A stretch of DNA of 38,827 nt from an uncultured Bacteroidales bacterium (GCA_902768125.1 CACXKA010000022.1:1-38827); one strand, 5' to 3'. Shown: positions 18,536-27,592, counted from the stretch's first letter. Notes: generated by a model not told the origin, from the sequence alone. Program-made: numbers and translations.

Positions 18536-19636
18536 ATGACAATATATCCCAAACTCATACACGACGCTCTCTCCACCGTTCGTTATCCAGGCAACGGAAA
18601 GAGCATCATGGAGAACGAGATGCTGGAGGACGACCTTCGCATCGACGGCATGAAAGTGTCCTTCTCTTTAATCTTCGAGAAAGAGACCGACCCTTTCAAA
18701 AAATCAGTAGTGAAAGCGGCTGAGGCAGCCATCAGAACTTTTGTGCATCCTGATGTGGAAGTGACAATCGGCACGAAAGCAAAGACCGCCCTACCCCCAG
18801 AGCCCGACAAACTCCTGCCAGGCGTGAAGAACATCATTGCTGTCAGTTCTGGCAAAGGAGGTGTGGGTAAATCGACTGTCACCGCTAACCTAGCGATTGG
18901 GTTGGCAAAACTCGGCTATCGGGTCGGATTGCTCGACACCGACATCTTTGGTCCTTCCATGCCCAAAATGTTTGGGGTGGAAGAAGAGCGTCCTTTCGCC
19001 GAACAGGTTGAGGGTCGTGATCTTATCGTTCCCATTGAGAAGTACGGCGTGAAACTGCTCTCCATCGGTTTCTTCGTTCATCCAGACCAAGCAACCTTGT
19101 GGCGTGGCGGTATGGCATGCAATGCACTCAAGCAGTTAATCTCCGATGCCAAATGGGGCGAACTTGATTACTTCATTCTCGACACCCCTCCTGGCACGAG
19201 CGACATTCACCTAACCCTCTTGCAGACATTAGGCATCACGGGAGCCATCATCGTCTCCACTCCTCAGCAAGTGGCATTGGCAGATGCTCGCAAGGGTATC
19301 AATATGTATATGAACGACAAGGTGAACGTGCCCATCCTCGGATTGGTGGAGAATATGGCTTGGTTCACTCCTGCCGAACTCCCCGAGAACAAATATTACA
19401 TCTTTGGCAAGGATGGTTGCAAGCAACTGGCAGAAGAACTGGAAGTTCCTCTTTTGGCACAGATTCCTCTCATCCAATCCGTTTGTGAAGATGGTGACAA
19501 AGGTGAACCAGCCGTACTCAATCCTGCCTCACCAGAGGGCATCGCCTTCATGAGCCTTGCTGCCAAAGTGGTCACACAAGTCGATAAGAGAAATGTGGAA
19601 ATGGCACCCACCCAACGCGTCGGCACCAACTCCTAA
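18536..19636 (+). CDS. Mrp/NBP35 family iron-sulfur carrier ATPase (ApbC-like)
   Basis: 366 residues. The N-terminal 90 residues form a MIP18/DUF59-type domain. The P-loop domain has the deviant Walker A SSGKGGVGKST (about 104-114), LLDTDIFGPSMPKMFG and YFILDTPPGTSD. The family carries and transfers Fe-S clusters in the cytoplasm. The CxxC cluster-binding pair normally found after ENM is absent: here it reads ENMAWFTPAELPENKYYIFG. The only nearby cysteine is in KDGCKQL. This may be a Bacteroidetes variant that binds clusters differently. It lies 39 bases after trmB in the same run. Confidence 0.88.
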   Translation: MTIYPKLIHDALSTVRYPGNGKSIMENEMLEDDLRIDGMKVSFSLIFEKETDPFKKSVVKAAEAAIRTFVHPDVEVTIGTKAKTALPPEPDKLLPGVKNIIAVSSGKGGVGKSTVTANLAIGLAKLGYRVGLLDTDIFGPSMPKMFGVEEERPFAEQVEGRDLIVPIEKYGVKLLSIGFFVHPDQATLWRGGMACNALKQLISDAKWGELDYFILDTPPGTSDIHLTLLQTLGITGAIIVSTPQQVALADARKGINMYMNDKVNVPILGLVENMAWFTPAELPENKYYIFGKDGCKQLAEELEVPLLAQIPLIQSVCEDGDKGEPAVLNPASPEGIAFMSLAAKVVTQVDKRNVEMAPTQRVGTNS

Positions 19637-19674
19637 CTCTCAACTGTCAATTGTCAACTGTCAATTATCAACTT
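19637..19674 (+). repeat. Heptanucleotide array (CTGTCAA family) at a start codon
   Basis: Units CTCTCAA, CTGTCAA, TTGTCAA, CTGTCAA and TTATCAA fill the gap after the Mrp stop and continue into the first codons of the pseudouridine synthase. Confidence 0.8.
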
Positions 19675-21093
19675 CATTCTCTTCCACCCGAAGCAGAAAG
19701 CATTCCATCTCCTCAGCAATTCACCTATCCTTTCTGCTATCGTCCTCACCCCCTTTGCCAATTGGCAGCCAAGGAGGTGATTGCGCATTGCTACAACACT
19801 CCTGCGATGCTGCCCAAGGAAGGAAAGATGTTTGGAGTGCTCATCGTAGAGCATCAGGGGCAGCGTTATTACCTTTGTGCCTTTTCTGGCATTTATAACG
19901 GTTCCTACCATCATGAGGGCTTCGTGCCTCCCATCTGCGACCTGCAGCATGGGTATTTCGCAGAAGAGGAACAACGTATCGTTGCCCTCACCCACCAAAT
20001 CAATGCTACCACTCAGGAAGCGGAGAAAACACAACTGAAAGCCCTGCGAAAAGAGAAATCCAACGCCTTGCAGATGTGGACCTTCCATCAGTTCAGGATG
20101 AGGAATGCTCGTCAGGAGACAAAAGACCTCATTGAGATATTTGCGGCGGTGAAGTCCCCTTTCTCCGAAGAAGAATATATTGATTACAAGGAGGGGCGCA
20201 CTGCCACCAAACCCCAGCCCAAGATTGGCATTCCTCCAGGAGGAACGGGCGAATGCTGTGCTCCCAAATTGTTGCAATATGCTTACCTGAACGGCTACAA
20301 GCCACTCTGTATGGCAGAGTTTTGGGTGGGACCATCAAAGCTGAACGAGATGCGTATTGAAGGAAACTTCTACCCTTCCTGCCAACATAAGTGTTTCCCA
20401 TTACTCAACTACATGATGCAAGGATTGGACGTAGAGGAGAATCCACTGTTGGCACGCGGCAAGGAGAAACTGAAGGAAGTGCGTTTCCTCTATGAAGATG
20501 AAGACATCATGGTAGTGTATAAGCCCTCTGGACTTCTTTCTGTACCCAACCGTGACCTCAAGGAAGAATCGCTCAGTGCCTATCTGCTCACCCTCAACCC
20601 CAGCTATCGCCTGGTGCATCGCTTGGACATGGATACCTCAGGACTCATGCTCGTGGCAAAGAACATCACAGCCTCCAAGTCCTTACAGGATCAGTTCCTC
20701 CGCCACGAAATCAAGAAGAAATACGTCGCCATCCTCGATGAGCCCCTCCAACCTCAAATCTCCAACCTCAAACCTCAAACTGGCACCATCTCCCTTCCCC
20801 TCTCCCGCAATCCTTTCGATTCTCCCCGCCAGGTGGTCAACCATCGTGTGGGCAAGACTGCCATTACACATTATGTCTTTACAGGAGAGAATCGCGTGGA
20901 ATTATACCCAAAGACTGGTCGCACACATCAACTACGCATCCATTGTGCTCATCCTGAAGGATTGGGACGTCCCATCAAGGGCGACATCCTCTACGGCACA
21001 GCTTCCGACCGCCTCTACCTCCATGCTGAGGAAATAAAATTCAGCCATCCGCGCACTGGCGAATGGCTGACCTTTACAGAACCTTTGTTCTGA
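19651..21093 (+). CDS. RluA-family rRNA/tRNA pseudouridine synthase with N-terminal extension
   Basis: 480 residues. It isomerises uridine to pseudouridine in RNA. The catalytic domain (about residues 270-480) contains YRLVHRLDMDTSGLMLV with catalytic D326, and GRTHQLRIHCAHP. The N-terminal 270 residues, with a charged helical stretch (about 100-150), form an extension seen in Bacteroidetes members. No ATG or GTG is available upstream or near the start of homology (LPPEAESIPSPQQFTYPF); the best candidate is TTG at 19651, itself inside a repeat array. Residues 366-377 (LQPQISNLKPQT) come from a second, in-frame heptamer array. It ends 7 bases from the convergent phosphoglucomutase gene. Confidence 0.85.
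   Translation: MSTVNYQLHSLPPEAESIPSPQQFTYPFCYRPHPLCQLAAKEVIAHCYNTPAMLPKEGKMFGVLIVEHQGQRYYLCAFSGIYNGSYHHEGFVPPICDLQHGYFAEEEQRIVALTHQINATTQEAEKTQLKALRKEKSNALQMWTFHQFRMRNARQETKDLIEIFAAVKSPFSEEEYIDYKEGRTATKPQPKIGIPPGGTGECCAPKLLQYAYLNGYKPLCMAEFWVGPSKLNEMRIEGNFYPSCQHKCFPLLNYMMQGLDVEENPLLARGKEKLKEVRFLYEDEDIMVVYKPSGLLSVPNRDLKEESLSAYLLTLNPSYRLVHRLDMDTSGLMLVAKNITASKSLQDQFLRHEIKKKYVAILDEPLQPQISNLKPQTGTISLPLSRNPFDSPRQVVNHRVGKTAITHYVFTGENRVELYPKTGRTHQLRIHCAHPEGLGRPIKGDILYGTASDRLYLHAEEIKFSHPRTGEWLTFTEPLF
20747..20781. repeat. Heptanucleotide array inside the pseudouridine synthase gene
   Basis: Five exact-length units: CTCCAAC, CTCAAAT, CTCCAAC, CTCAAAC, CTCAAAC. This is the same sequence family as the intergenic arrays at 4384 and 5352, in reverse orientation. 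It is in frame and encodes PLQPQISNLKPQT. Confidence 0.85.
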
Positions 21094-21100
21094 TTTCTTT

Positions 21101-22837
21101 TTACAGACCCAAGTCCTTCTTGATGGCTTTCACTTTCTCTTCTGCTTCAGCAGTGGCAGCAGGATAGCACTTTGCACATCCCATCTCACCCTTCACTTCC
21201 ACGTAGAACTTGATCTTAGGCTCTGTGCCCGAAGGACGGACAGAAATCTTGGTGCCGTCAGCTGTGAACCACTGGAGCACGTTGCTGGTGGCTGGCATCT
21301 CCAACGCACTTTCCTTACCATCGCAAACCTGCTTCAGCGTCTTGTAGTCCTTCACACACACCACTGGGCTGCCACCCAAAGAGGTTGGAGGAGTATTGCG
21401 GAAGTCTTCCATCATCTGCTTGATTTCATCAGCACCAGACTTACCAGGCTTGGTCACAGAAATTGCGTTCTGGTATGCGAAGCCGTAGTCAAGGTAAATC
21501 TTCATGAGCAGGTCATAGAGCGTCATGCCGTTGTCCTTTGCCCAAGCTGCAATCTCGCAGAGCAGACAGATAGAAGCAGGGCTGTCCTTGTCACGCACCT
21601 TGTCGAATGGCAGGTAACCGAAGCTTTCCTCACCACCACCAATATATTTCTTCACGCCCTCTGAGAGCTTGATTTCACGGGCAATCCACTTGAAGCCAGT
21701 ATAGACATCACGAATCTCCACGTTGTTGCGCTTGGCAATCTCAGCGATGGTCTCTGTGGTCACGATGGTCTTCACCATGAACTCGTTGCCCCTCAGCTGA
21801 CCCAACTTCTTCTTGTTCTCGATAATATAGTAAGAGAGCATGAGCGCCGTCTGGTTACCGTTAAGGATACACCACTCACCCTTAGGATCGCGACACACCA
21901 CAGCGAGACGGTCGGCATCAGGGTCGGAAGCCAATACAAGGTCTGCATTCAGCTTCGTACCGAGTTTCATACCCAGCGTCATCGCCTCAGAGTTCTCTGG
22001 GTTAGGCGACACCACTGTTGGGAAATTGCCGTCCACCACCATTTGCTCCTTCACCACGTTGATGTTCTGGAAACCCCAAGTGCGGAGGGCTGCGGGGATG
22101 ATCACACGGCCTGTTCCGTGCAATGGAGAATAAACGATGCAGAGATCCTTCTGACGGTTAATCACCTCCTGATCCACCAATGCCTCATGCACAGCGTTCA
22201 GGTAGTCGATGTCCATCTCACCACCAATAATCTGGATGAGGTCATTGTTAGGCGTAAACTTCACCTGATCAATCGTCACCTTGTTCACCTCGTCGATGAT
22301 GCCTGTGTCGTGTGGAGCCAACACCTGAGCGCCATCATCCCAGTAAGCCTTGTAGCCATTGTACTCACGTGGGTTGTGGCTGGCGGTGATGTTCACACCT
22401 GCCTGAGCACCCAACTGACGGATGGCGAAAGAAATCTCAGGTGTAGGACGCAAACTCTCGAAGAGATATGCCTTGATGCCGTTCGCAGAGAAGATGTCAG
22501 CCACCGTCTCAGCAAACAGACGAGAGTTGTTGCGGCAGTCATGACCCACCACCACGCTGATGTCCTTCTTACCGGCAAACGCCTTGTTGATGTAGTTGGC
22601 AAAGCCCTGGGTTGCCATACCTACGATGTACTTGTTCATACGGTTGGTGCCTGCACCCATGATGCCACGCAAACCACCCGTGCCAAATTCCAGATTCTGA
22701 TAAAATGCATCGATGAGGGCAGTCTTGTCCTCATTGTCGAGCATAGCCTTCACTTCTGCCTGAGTCTCGGCATCAAACGCTGGTGAGAGCCACTTCTGAG
22801 CCTCAGCCGTACACTGCTTAATCAATTCTTGATCCAT
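21101..22837 (-). CDS. Phosphoglucomutase/phosphomannomutase
   Basis: 578 residues of the alpha-D-phosphohexomutase superfamily. It interconverts hexose 1- and 6-phosphates, linking glycogen, glucan and nucleotide-sugar metabolism. Visible motifs are GTGGLRGIMGAGTNRMN near the N-terminus, the phosphoserine loop ITASHNPREYNGYK (S153), the metal loop ASDPDADRLAV, the sugar loop GGGEESFGY, and the phosphate-binding RPSGTEPKIKFY near the C-terminus. It is full length for the family. Its own promoter lies upstream at 22882. It is functionally compatible with malQ, but the two are far apart and not co-transcribed. Confidence 0.93.
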   Translation of the reverse strand: MDQELIKQCTAEAQKWLSPAFDAETQAEVKAMLDNEDKTALIDAFYQNLEFGTGGLRGIMGAGTNRMNKYIVGMATQGFANYINKAFAGKKDISVVVGHDCRNNSRLFAETVADIFSANGIKAYLFESLRPTPEISFAIRQLGAQAGVNITASHNPREYNGYKAYWDDGAQVLAPHDTGIIDEVNKVTIDQVKFTPNNDLIQIIGGEMDIDYLNAVHEALVDQEVINRQKDLCIVYSPLHGTGRVIIPAALRTWGFQNINVVKEQMVVDGNFPTVVSPNPENSEAMTLGMKLGTKLNADLVLASDPDADRLAVVCRDPKGEWCILNGNQTALMLSYYIIENKKKLGQLRGNEFMVKTIVTTETIAEIAKRNNVEIRDVYTGFKWIAREIKLSEGVKKYIGGGEESFGYLPFDKVRDKDSPASICLLCEIAAWAKDNGMTLYDLLMKIYLDYGFAYQNAISVTKPGKSGADEIKQMMEDFRNTPPTSLGGSPVVCVKDYKTLKQVCDGKESALEMPATSNVLQWFTADGTKISVRPSGTEPKIKFYVEVKGEMGCAKCYPAATAEAEEKVKAIKKDLGL

Positions 22838-22881
22838 AATATTGAGTTTAAGTTTTTGAATGTTTTTATTTGTTGCGAATG

Positions 22882-22889
22882 CAAAGATA
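22882..22889 (-). promoter_or_regulatory. -7 promoter box of phosphoglucomutase
   Basis: TATCTTTG on the minus strand, 45 bases before the start codon. No exact TTTG at -33; the region there is TTTTCACT, part of the GTGAAAA heptamer array. Confidence 0.45.
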
Positions 22890-22899
22890 AGTATTTTCA

Positions 22900-22989
22900 G
22901 TGAAAAGTGAAAAGTGAAAAGTGAAAAATCTTATTTTTTCTTCATCCCTCATCTCTAAACTCTCAACTCTCAACTCTAAACTGTAAACT
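22900..22989. repeat. Two heptanucleotide arrays between the mutase and dipeptidase genes
   Basis: 22902-22928 holds four tandem GTGAAAA units. About 22954-22987 holds CTCTAAA, CTCTCAA, CTCTCAA, CTCTAAA and CTGTAAA, ending at the dipeptidase stop codon. The first array overlaps the expected -33 region of the mutase promoter. Confidence 0.8.
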
Positions 22990-24651
22990 TTACTTCATCA
23001 AATATTTCTCTCCCGTCTCCTCTATGATTTTCTTTCTGAACGTCTCTGGATAGCCAGGACGGTCGGGTTCCAATGCCTTGCCATGCTTCGTCTTCTTGAA
23101 TTCCAAGAGGAGGGGATCCACATCCTCCACTTTCTTCACCGCCATATCCAGGTGCTTCACCATCAGATACTCGAAGAGGTGCGTCCACCTTGCCATCATC
23201 ATATTCGAACGAATCAGTGCCGCCTCCGTCAGGTACTTCACCAACGCCTCTTGTCCCTCTTCCTTGAGCAACTTGAGCGGATATTCCGCCATGATGTTAC
23301 CATCTTCAATCCCCTCTTCCATCTCCTCACGCTGTTTCAGCACGTCAGGGAACATCTTCTCGTAGTAGGGATAAACCATATTCGCCACCGCATTCTGCAC
23401 CCAGAAAGCACTCTCCCACGAAAAAGTCACATCATCCTGTTCCTTTTCAATCATGCGGAAACACTTGGGCACTTCCGTGATGCAACAGTTGAGCGGCACG
23501 AACGGCGCCATGTTGGGGTCATCATTCGTCACCCACACGATGCCGCCAATGGCATCTGGGTATTTCGCACGCATCTGACCCACGAAGCAGAAACTCGTCT
23601 GCTGGGTCGAAACAGGACGCTCGTTGAAGTATTTCTTTCCCTCACTCTCCCACTCCAGCGGTGTGGGTCGGTATGGCATATTGTAGGCACCAGCACCCCG
23701 TTCGTTCTGGATGTCAAAAGGAGTGCCCTCATAGTGATCACGCATCGCGTTCATCACATCCTTCACCGTCAGTTTCTGCTTGGGTTTCATATAGAGTGGC
23801 ATCTCTCCTTTCAAGTTGTTACCCATCGCATAATCAACATATTGCGACATATTGTTACAGAAACGGTTGAAGATACTCCACACACGCGCCTCACAAAAAC
23901 GAACGGCACCAAAGTCATTCGGTGCATAGGCATCACGGAACGAGAACTCCGCATCTTTGCCCGTGAAATAACCCTTCTTTCGGGCAAACGTGATGACATC
24001 CTTCGAACATAACACCTGCTTCTTGTCGTACTGGCTCAGACGGGTGATACGGCTCTGGTTGGCGTGGGCAGACACACAATCGTCGGGGATGCGGACAGCC
24101 ACCCACACAGCACCTTTCTCACCCTCACCCTTTCCAATCATATCCATCACCCAAGCCTCATTCTTGTCGGCAATCGAAAAGCTCTCTCCCTCCGAACAAT
24201 AGCCATAGGTGTCCACCAGCGAGGTCATGATGCTGATAGCCTCACGGGCACTTGTGGCACGTTCCAGGGCGATGTAGATGAGGGAACCATAATCCAGTTT
24301 CCCTTCCGTCTTCCATAGTTCTTCACGACCGCCAAAAGTGGTTTCCGTGATGCTCACCTGATGTTCGTTCATCTGTCCCACCACCGTATAGGTTCTTTCT
24401 GCTTGCGGAATCTCACCCAGATACTTGTTGGTGTCCCACTCATACACCTTGCGCATCTCTCCTTTCGCATGCACCCCGCCCAAGTGATGATAGATATTTC
24501 CAAACATACCATACGAGTCAGCGTTGTAGCTCACAAACACGCTGCCATCCGCACTCGCGCCCTTACCCACAATGATATTGGTGCAAGCCAGCATCGACAC
24601 AGCCGACACCACCCACATCATCAACATCAAACTTATCTTCTTTCTTTTCAT
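22990..24651 (-). CDS. C69 family dipeptidase, exported
   Basis: 553 residues, a peptidase of the N-terminal nucleophile type that hydrolyses dipeptides. A signal peptide (MKRKKISLMLMMWVVSAVSM) precedes LACTNIIVGKGASADGS; C23 is the expected nucleophile exposed after cleavage. Further family features are YNADSYGMFGN, ITETTFGGREEL and CVSAHANQSRI. It probably works in the periplasm or at the surface in peptide scavenging. A start at 24699 is possible by frame, but the promoter box at 24673-24680 lies downstream of it, so translation should begin at 24651. Confidence 0.9.
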   Translation of the reverse strand: MKRKKISLMLMMWVVSAVSMLACTNIIVGKGASADGSVFVSYNADSYGMFGNIYHHLGGVHAKGEMRKVYEWDTNKYLGEIPQAERTYTVVGQMNEHQVSITETTFGGREELWKTEGKLDYGSLIYIALERATSAREAISIMTSLVDTYGYCSEGESFSIADKNEAWVMDMIGKGEGEKGAVWVAVRIPDDCVSAHANQSRITRLSQYDKKQVLCSKDVITFARKKGYFTGKDAEFSFRDAYAPNDFGAVRFCEARVWSIFNRFCNNMSQYVDYAMGNNLKGEMPLYMKPKQKLTVKDVMNAMRDHYEGTPFDIQNERGAGAYNMPYRPTPLEWESEGKKYFNERPVSTQQTSFCFVGQMRAKYPDAIGGIVWVTNDDPNMAPFVPLNCCITEVPKCFRMIEKEQDDVTFSWESAFWVQNAVANMVYPYYEKMFPDVLKQREEMEEGIEDGNIMAEYPLKLLKEEGQEALVKYLTEAALIRSNMMMARWTHLFEYLMVKHLDMAVKKVEDVDPLLLEFKKTKHGKALEPDRPGYPETFRKKIIEETGEKYLMK

Positions 24652-24672
24652 ACTCCTTTTCTTTTGTTTTTG

Positions 24673-24680
24673 CAAAGTTA
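24673..24680 (-). promoter_or_regulatory. -7 promoter box of the C69 dipeptidase
   Basis: TAACTTTG on the minus strand, 21 bases before the chosen start codon. Confidence 0.5.
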
Positions 24681-24725
24681 CGAATTTATCTTGATTCATT
24701 CAACTTTCCCCTTGTTTTATTTCAA

Positions 24726-24757
24726 CAAAAAGCATCCCCCGCGTCACCGCGAGGGAT
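24726..24757 (-). terminator. Rho-independent terminator of the sigma factor operon
   Basis: On the minus strand the stem ATCCC-t-CGCG, loop GTGA and CGCG-g-GGGAT (24734-24757) is followed by GCTTTTTG. It lies 33 bases downstream of the stop of the last gene of the operon. Confidence 0.8.
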
Positions 24758-24789
24758 ACTCCACTCTTATCATATAACTAAATCTTATG

Positions 24790-26226
24790 TCATCGGAGTG
24801 TTTTCTCCATCTCCTTCATGTATTTCTCCGTTTGTTTGTTGAGATAGTCACGAAGCTTGAGGATAGGTTTGCCATTGGTGATGGAATCCTCATACGCTCC
24901 ACTCAGTTCTTTATTCTGTTCCGTATAGAATTCTAGTATTTCCTTGTACATATCTGACCATTCATCTTTGCGCCAACCTGTACTTTTAATATATTTGATA
25001 AATTCCTGATATTGCTTGTCCAGTTCCTGATTTTGCTGCAAAATCTGCTTGAGAATCAACTGAACCCTCTCTCTTGACCTAAAATCTCTCATCGCCATAC
25101 TCAACTCTTTGTAGGAATTTTTGATCTTGTCTATGTGCAGCTTGACAAGTTCTGCCTTCGCAAAAATCACTGCATTACCTGCTACGCTACGTGACCCCCT
25201 TCCGACTTGATGCTCGATGGTACGAAACTCCTCCGGCACCTCATCCACCACCGTCACCGCCTGGTCATCAATGCCCCTTCTCTGCAGGTCGTTCAGCAGA
25301 CTCTTGCCCGAGTAGCGACCCACCCGCTGCTCATAGTCGCGATCCTCGTCATAATACCCGTTGTGTGTGGTGATGCGGTAGGTCTCGCCCGGCACGAAGT
25401 CGAGGTTGGTCCACAACTCGCAGAGGGAACCATCAGGCATCACAGTACGGATGCGGCCCACCTTAGGCTTGTCGAGCTGCACGCTGAAGCTGAAGCGTCT
25501 GTTCACCACAGGCATCGTCGCCACATAGTCATTGTCAGCCACCTTGTCCAGTTCCTCAGCATTATCAGCCATATAGACCACATAGAGGCTATCCGTCAGG
25601 TCATAACCCACACGACCGTCAATCGTGAACGTGTTCTGGTTGTCGCTCATGAGACCTGCGCTGCTCATGTTCCTCACAGCCAAGTCGGGGCGCAGCGAGG
25701 TGATCATATACACCGTTCCGATGGCTTGGCTCTGATCCTCGTTGAGTTCCCACGCGATGGCGTATGCATCACGCAGCTGGGGGTTCTCAGCGTTCTTGCA
25801 GCACATCAGCCACATCTCCTGATTTGGATTGTCGCGAAGCGCATATTGTTTGTCCTTGCCTTGTTCCATATACACGCCGAGGGCGAACATTTCTGTGCTG
25901 CCAGGAGTCAGGTGCAGCAGCTGATAAGACAGCGGTTCATCCTTGGTGAAAGGACTGCCTACAGTTGCGATATTCAGCGTGAGGGGAGCATTCTTGACGT
26001 TGGCAACGAATTTAGTGATCTTGACACTGTATTCAATCTGGTTGGTGTTCGGATTCCTTGATACGGAATACACCTGGTCGGATGTCTGTCCGAATCTTTT
26101 GATAATGTCATTCAGCATGGCGATGACAGCCTCAGGCTTCTTCTGAGGGGTTGCTGCCGCTGGGTCGGCACTGATCGTTGATATGGCGCTGCAAGCAATG
26201 AGCAGCATGATGAATATACGTTTCAT
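24790..26226 (-). CDS. Exported protein of unknown function in a sigma factor operon
   Basis: 478 residues. I do not recognise a named family. It starts with a signal peptide (MKRIFIMLLIACSAISTISA) without a lipobox at the cleavage site. The middle (about 25-330) looks like beta-rich secreted domains. It includes a segment (about 250-280, VQLDKPKVGRIRTVMPDGSL) reminiscent of the N-terminal lipoprotein domains in Bacteroidetes DUF4369 proteins, but this is weak. The last 120 residues are charged and strongly helical, probably coiled coil. It is third in the operon after the ECF sigma and candidate anti-sigma genes, 51 bases downstream, and ends at a good terminator. That position suggests a target or sensor of the envelope response. 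Confidence 0.8.
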   Translation of the reverse strand: MKRIFIMLLIACSAISTISADPAAATPQKKPEAVIAMLNDIIKRFGQTSDQVYSVSRNPNTNQIEYSVKITKFVANVKNAPLTLNIATVGSPFTKDEPLSYQLLHLTPGSTEMFALGVYMEQGKDKQYALRDNPNQEMWLMCCKNAENPQLRDAYAIAWELNEDQSQAIGTVYMITSLRPDLAVRNMSSAGLMSDNQNTFTIDGRVGYDLTDSLYVVYMADNAEELDKVADNDYVATMPVVNRRFSFSVQLDKPKVGRIRTVMPDGSLCELWTNLDFVPGETYRITTHNGYYDEDRDYEQRVGRYSGKSLLNDLQRRGIDDQAVTVVDEVPEEFRTIEHQVGRGSRSVAGNAVIFAKAELVKLHIDKIKNSYKELSMAMRDFRSRERVQLILKQILQQNQELDKQYQEFIKYIKSTGWRKDEWSDMYKEILEFYTEQNKELSGAYEDSITNGKPILKLRDYLNKQTEKYMKEMEKTLR

Positions 26227-26230
26227 ATTG

Positions 26231-26264
26231 GGGTTTAAGATTTGAGTTTTGATGTTTGAGGTTT
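26231..26264. repeat. Degenerate heptamer array (TTTGAGR family)
   Basis: The plus strand reads GTTTAAGATTTGAGTTTTGATGTTTGAGGTTT in pieces of about 7 bases; it resembles the arrays at 4384 and 5352. It fills the gap between the anti-sigma and exported-protein genes. Confidence 0.6.
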
Positions 26265-26277
26265 ATTGTGGCACGAG

Positions 26278-26949
26278 TTATTTTTGTGCCGTGTTTTCTA
26301 AATCGAATTTTGCGATTTCGAGTTCCAGTTCCACCCATTTCAGATACGCTTCATTCGCTTGTTTCTTCATAAGCGCCAGTTCCTCGGGGGTATAGCGGAA
26401 GTTCTCGGGTCGGGTGATAGGGATGTCGCGTTCGGTCAGCATGACAGGCGCTTGTTGCGGTTGTGTCCGCTCTTCGGCAACCAAGTTCTTGGGAGCTTCC
26501 TCCACCTTGGGTGCTGCCGTCGGTTCCGCAGCAGGTGTTTCCTGTGCCAAGAGGCTGGGAGCAGGTTTTGTAACGGCTGGTGTCACTTTAGCCAGCTTCA
26601 CCTCCATAGGCGTTTCCAGCACCTGTGGCGCTGTTGGCTTTGCCTCTGCCTTTTGGGGAGTTTCCACCTTAACGGGCTGTTCCACTTTCGGCTGCTGCTT
26701 TGCCACGACATCCGTCTCCGTCACTTTGGGTGGTGTCAGCCAGATCATCAACACGCCTGCTGCACAAGCAGCGGCAATCCAGGGCCACACAATGCGACGG
26801 GGTTTCTTCTCCTGCTGGGCAGCCACCCGTTGCATCAGTCGCTCGTTGAGGTCGGCAGGCATTTGCGGACGCACCTCCTCTTCCTGCCAGATGGCGTCAC
26901 GAAGGTTCGTGTCCTGCGCTCTTAATGCGTTCAATTGTTCCTCTGTCAT
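26278..26949 (-). CDS. Candidate anti-sigma factor, single-pass membrane protein
   Basis: 223 residues. A charged cytoplasmic N-terminus of about 50 residues (MTEEQLNALRAQDTNLRDAI) precedes one membrane helix (about 54-72, IVWPWIAAACAAGVLMIWLT). A long Pro/Ala/Thr/Lys-rich, probably disordered, external region follows (about 75-180), then a short helical C-terminus. This layout, and the ATGA overlap with the preceding ECF sigma gene, make an anti-sigma role likely. No zinc HxxxCxxC motif is seen, so it is not a ZAS-type anti-sigma factor. The call depends mainly on context and topology. Confidence 0.65.
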   Translation of the reverse strand: MTEEQLNALRAQDTNLRDAIWQEEEVRPQMPADLNERLMQRVAAQQEKKPRRIVWPWIAAACAAGVLMIWLTPPKVTETDVVAKQQPKVEQPVKVETPQKAEAKPTAPQVLETPMEVKLAKVTPAVTKPAPSLLAQETPAAEPTAAPKVEEAPKNLVAEERTQPQQAPVMLTERDIPITRPENFRYTPEELALMKKQANEAYLKWVELELEIAKFDLENTAQK

Positions 26950-27506
26950 GATTGCAACATTTTGATGATTTTACAAAGTTTCTTTCTCGTTCGGCTCAAC
27001 TTCGAGGCGATGGTCGTGGGGATGGATTCCGTCACATAGGCAATCTCCTTCAGGCTCATCTCCTCGTAGTAGAACATCGTGATGACCGCTCTCTCGTCGG
27101 GTGGCAGATGCTTAATGGCAGCCCTGATCAGCTGCACCGTCTCTGGGTTCGGATGTCCGAAGGTCGCCTCCACCTCACTCTCCGACAACTTCTCAGCCTC
27201 TCCTTCCCTATCCTCGTAGTAGATCAGCGGCACGCTCTTCTTTCGGAGGAAACTGATGGACTCGTTGTAAGCGATGTGCGAAATCCACGTTTTGAGCGAC
27301 GACTGGGTAGCGTCATACATATTGATATTTTTGAAGAGCTTCACAAACACATCCTGATACACCTCCTCCGCATCCTCGACGGCTGGCACGAGTCTCGCCA
27401 CTTGGGCAAAGACAGCGTTGCCATATCGTCCGAGCATCTGCTGCTGTGCTTTGGGACTTTGTTGCCTCAGTCCCTCAATCAGGTTTATTTCTATATCTGT
27501 TGTCAT
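26946..27506 (-). CDS. ECF-type RNA polymerase sigma factor
   Basis: 186 residues. Region 2 is visible as VEDAEEVYQDVFVKLFKN and LKTWISHIAYNESISFLRKK; region 4 as HLPPDERAVITMFYYEEM followed by the helix-turn-helix SLKEIAYVTESIPTTIASKL. Region 3 is lacking, as in group 4 sigma factors. It heads a three-gene operon; its stop overlaps the next start as ATGA. It is divergent from the nucleotidyltransferase lipoprotein gene with 163 bases between the start codons. No standard TAnnTTTG promoter is seen upstream of it, so it may read its own promoter, as many ECF factors do. Confidence 0.93.
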   Translation of the reverse strand: MTTDIEINLIEGLRQQSPKAQQQMLGRYGNAVFAQVARLVPAVEDAEEVYQDVFVKLFKNINMYDATQSSLKTWISHIAYNESISFLRKKSVPLIYYEDREGEAEKLSESEVEATFGHPNPETVQLIRAAIKHLPPDERAVITMFYYEEMSLKEIAYVTESIPTTIASKLSRTRKKLCKIIKMLQS

Positions 27507-27592
27507 TTTTTAGGCCTTCTATCTATATATACGAACAAAACGCTCCAAACATTGCACGACCCCCATTTTTTTTCAAAAAAAAACAAGAATCG

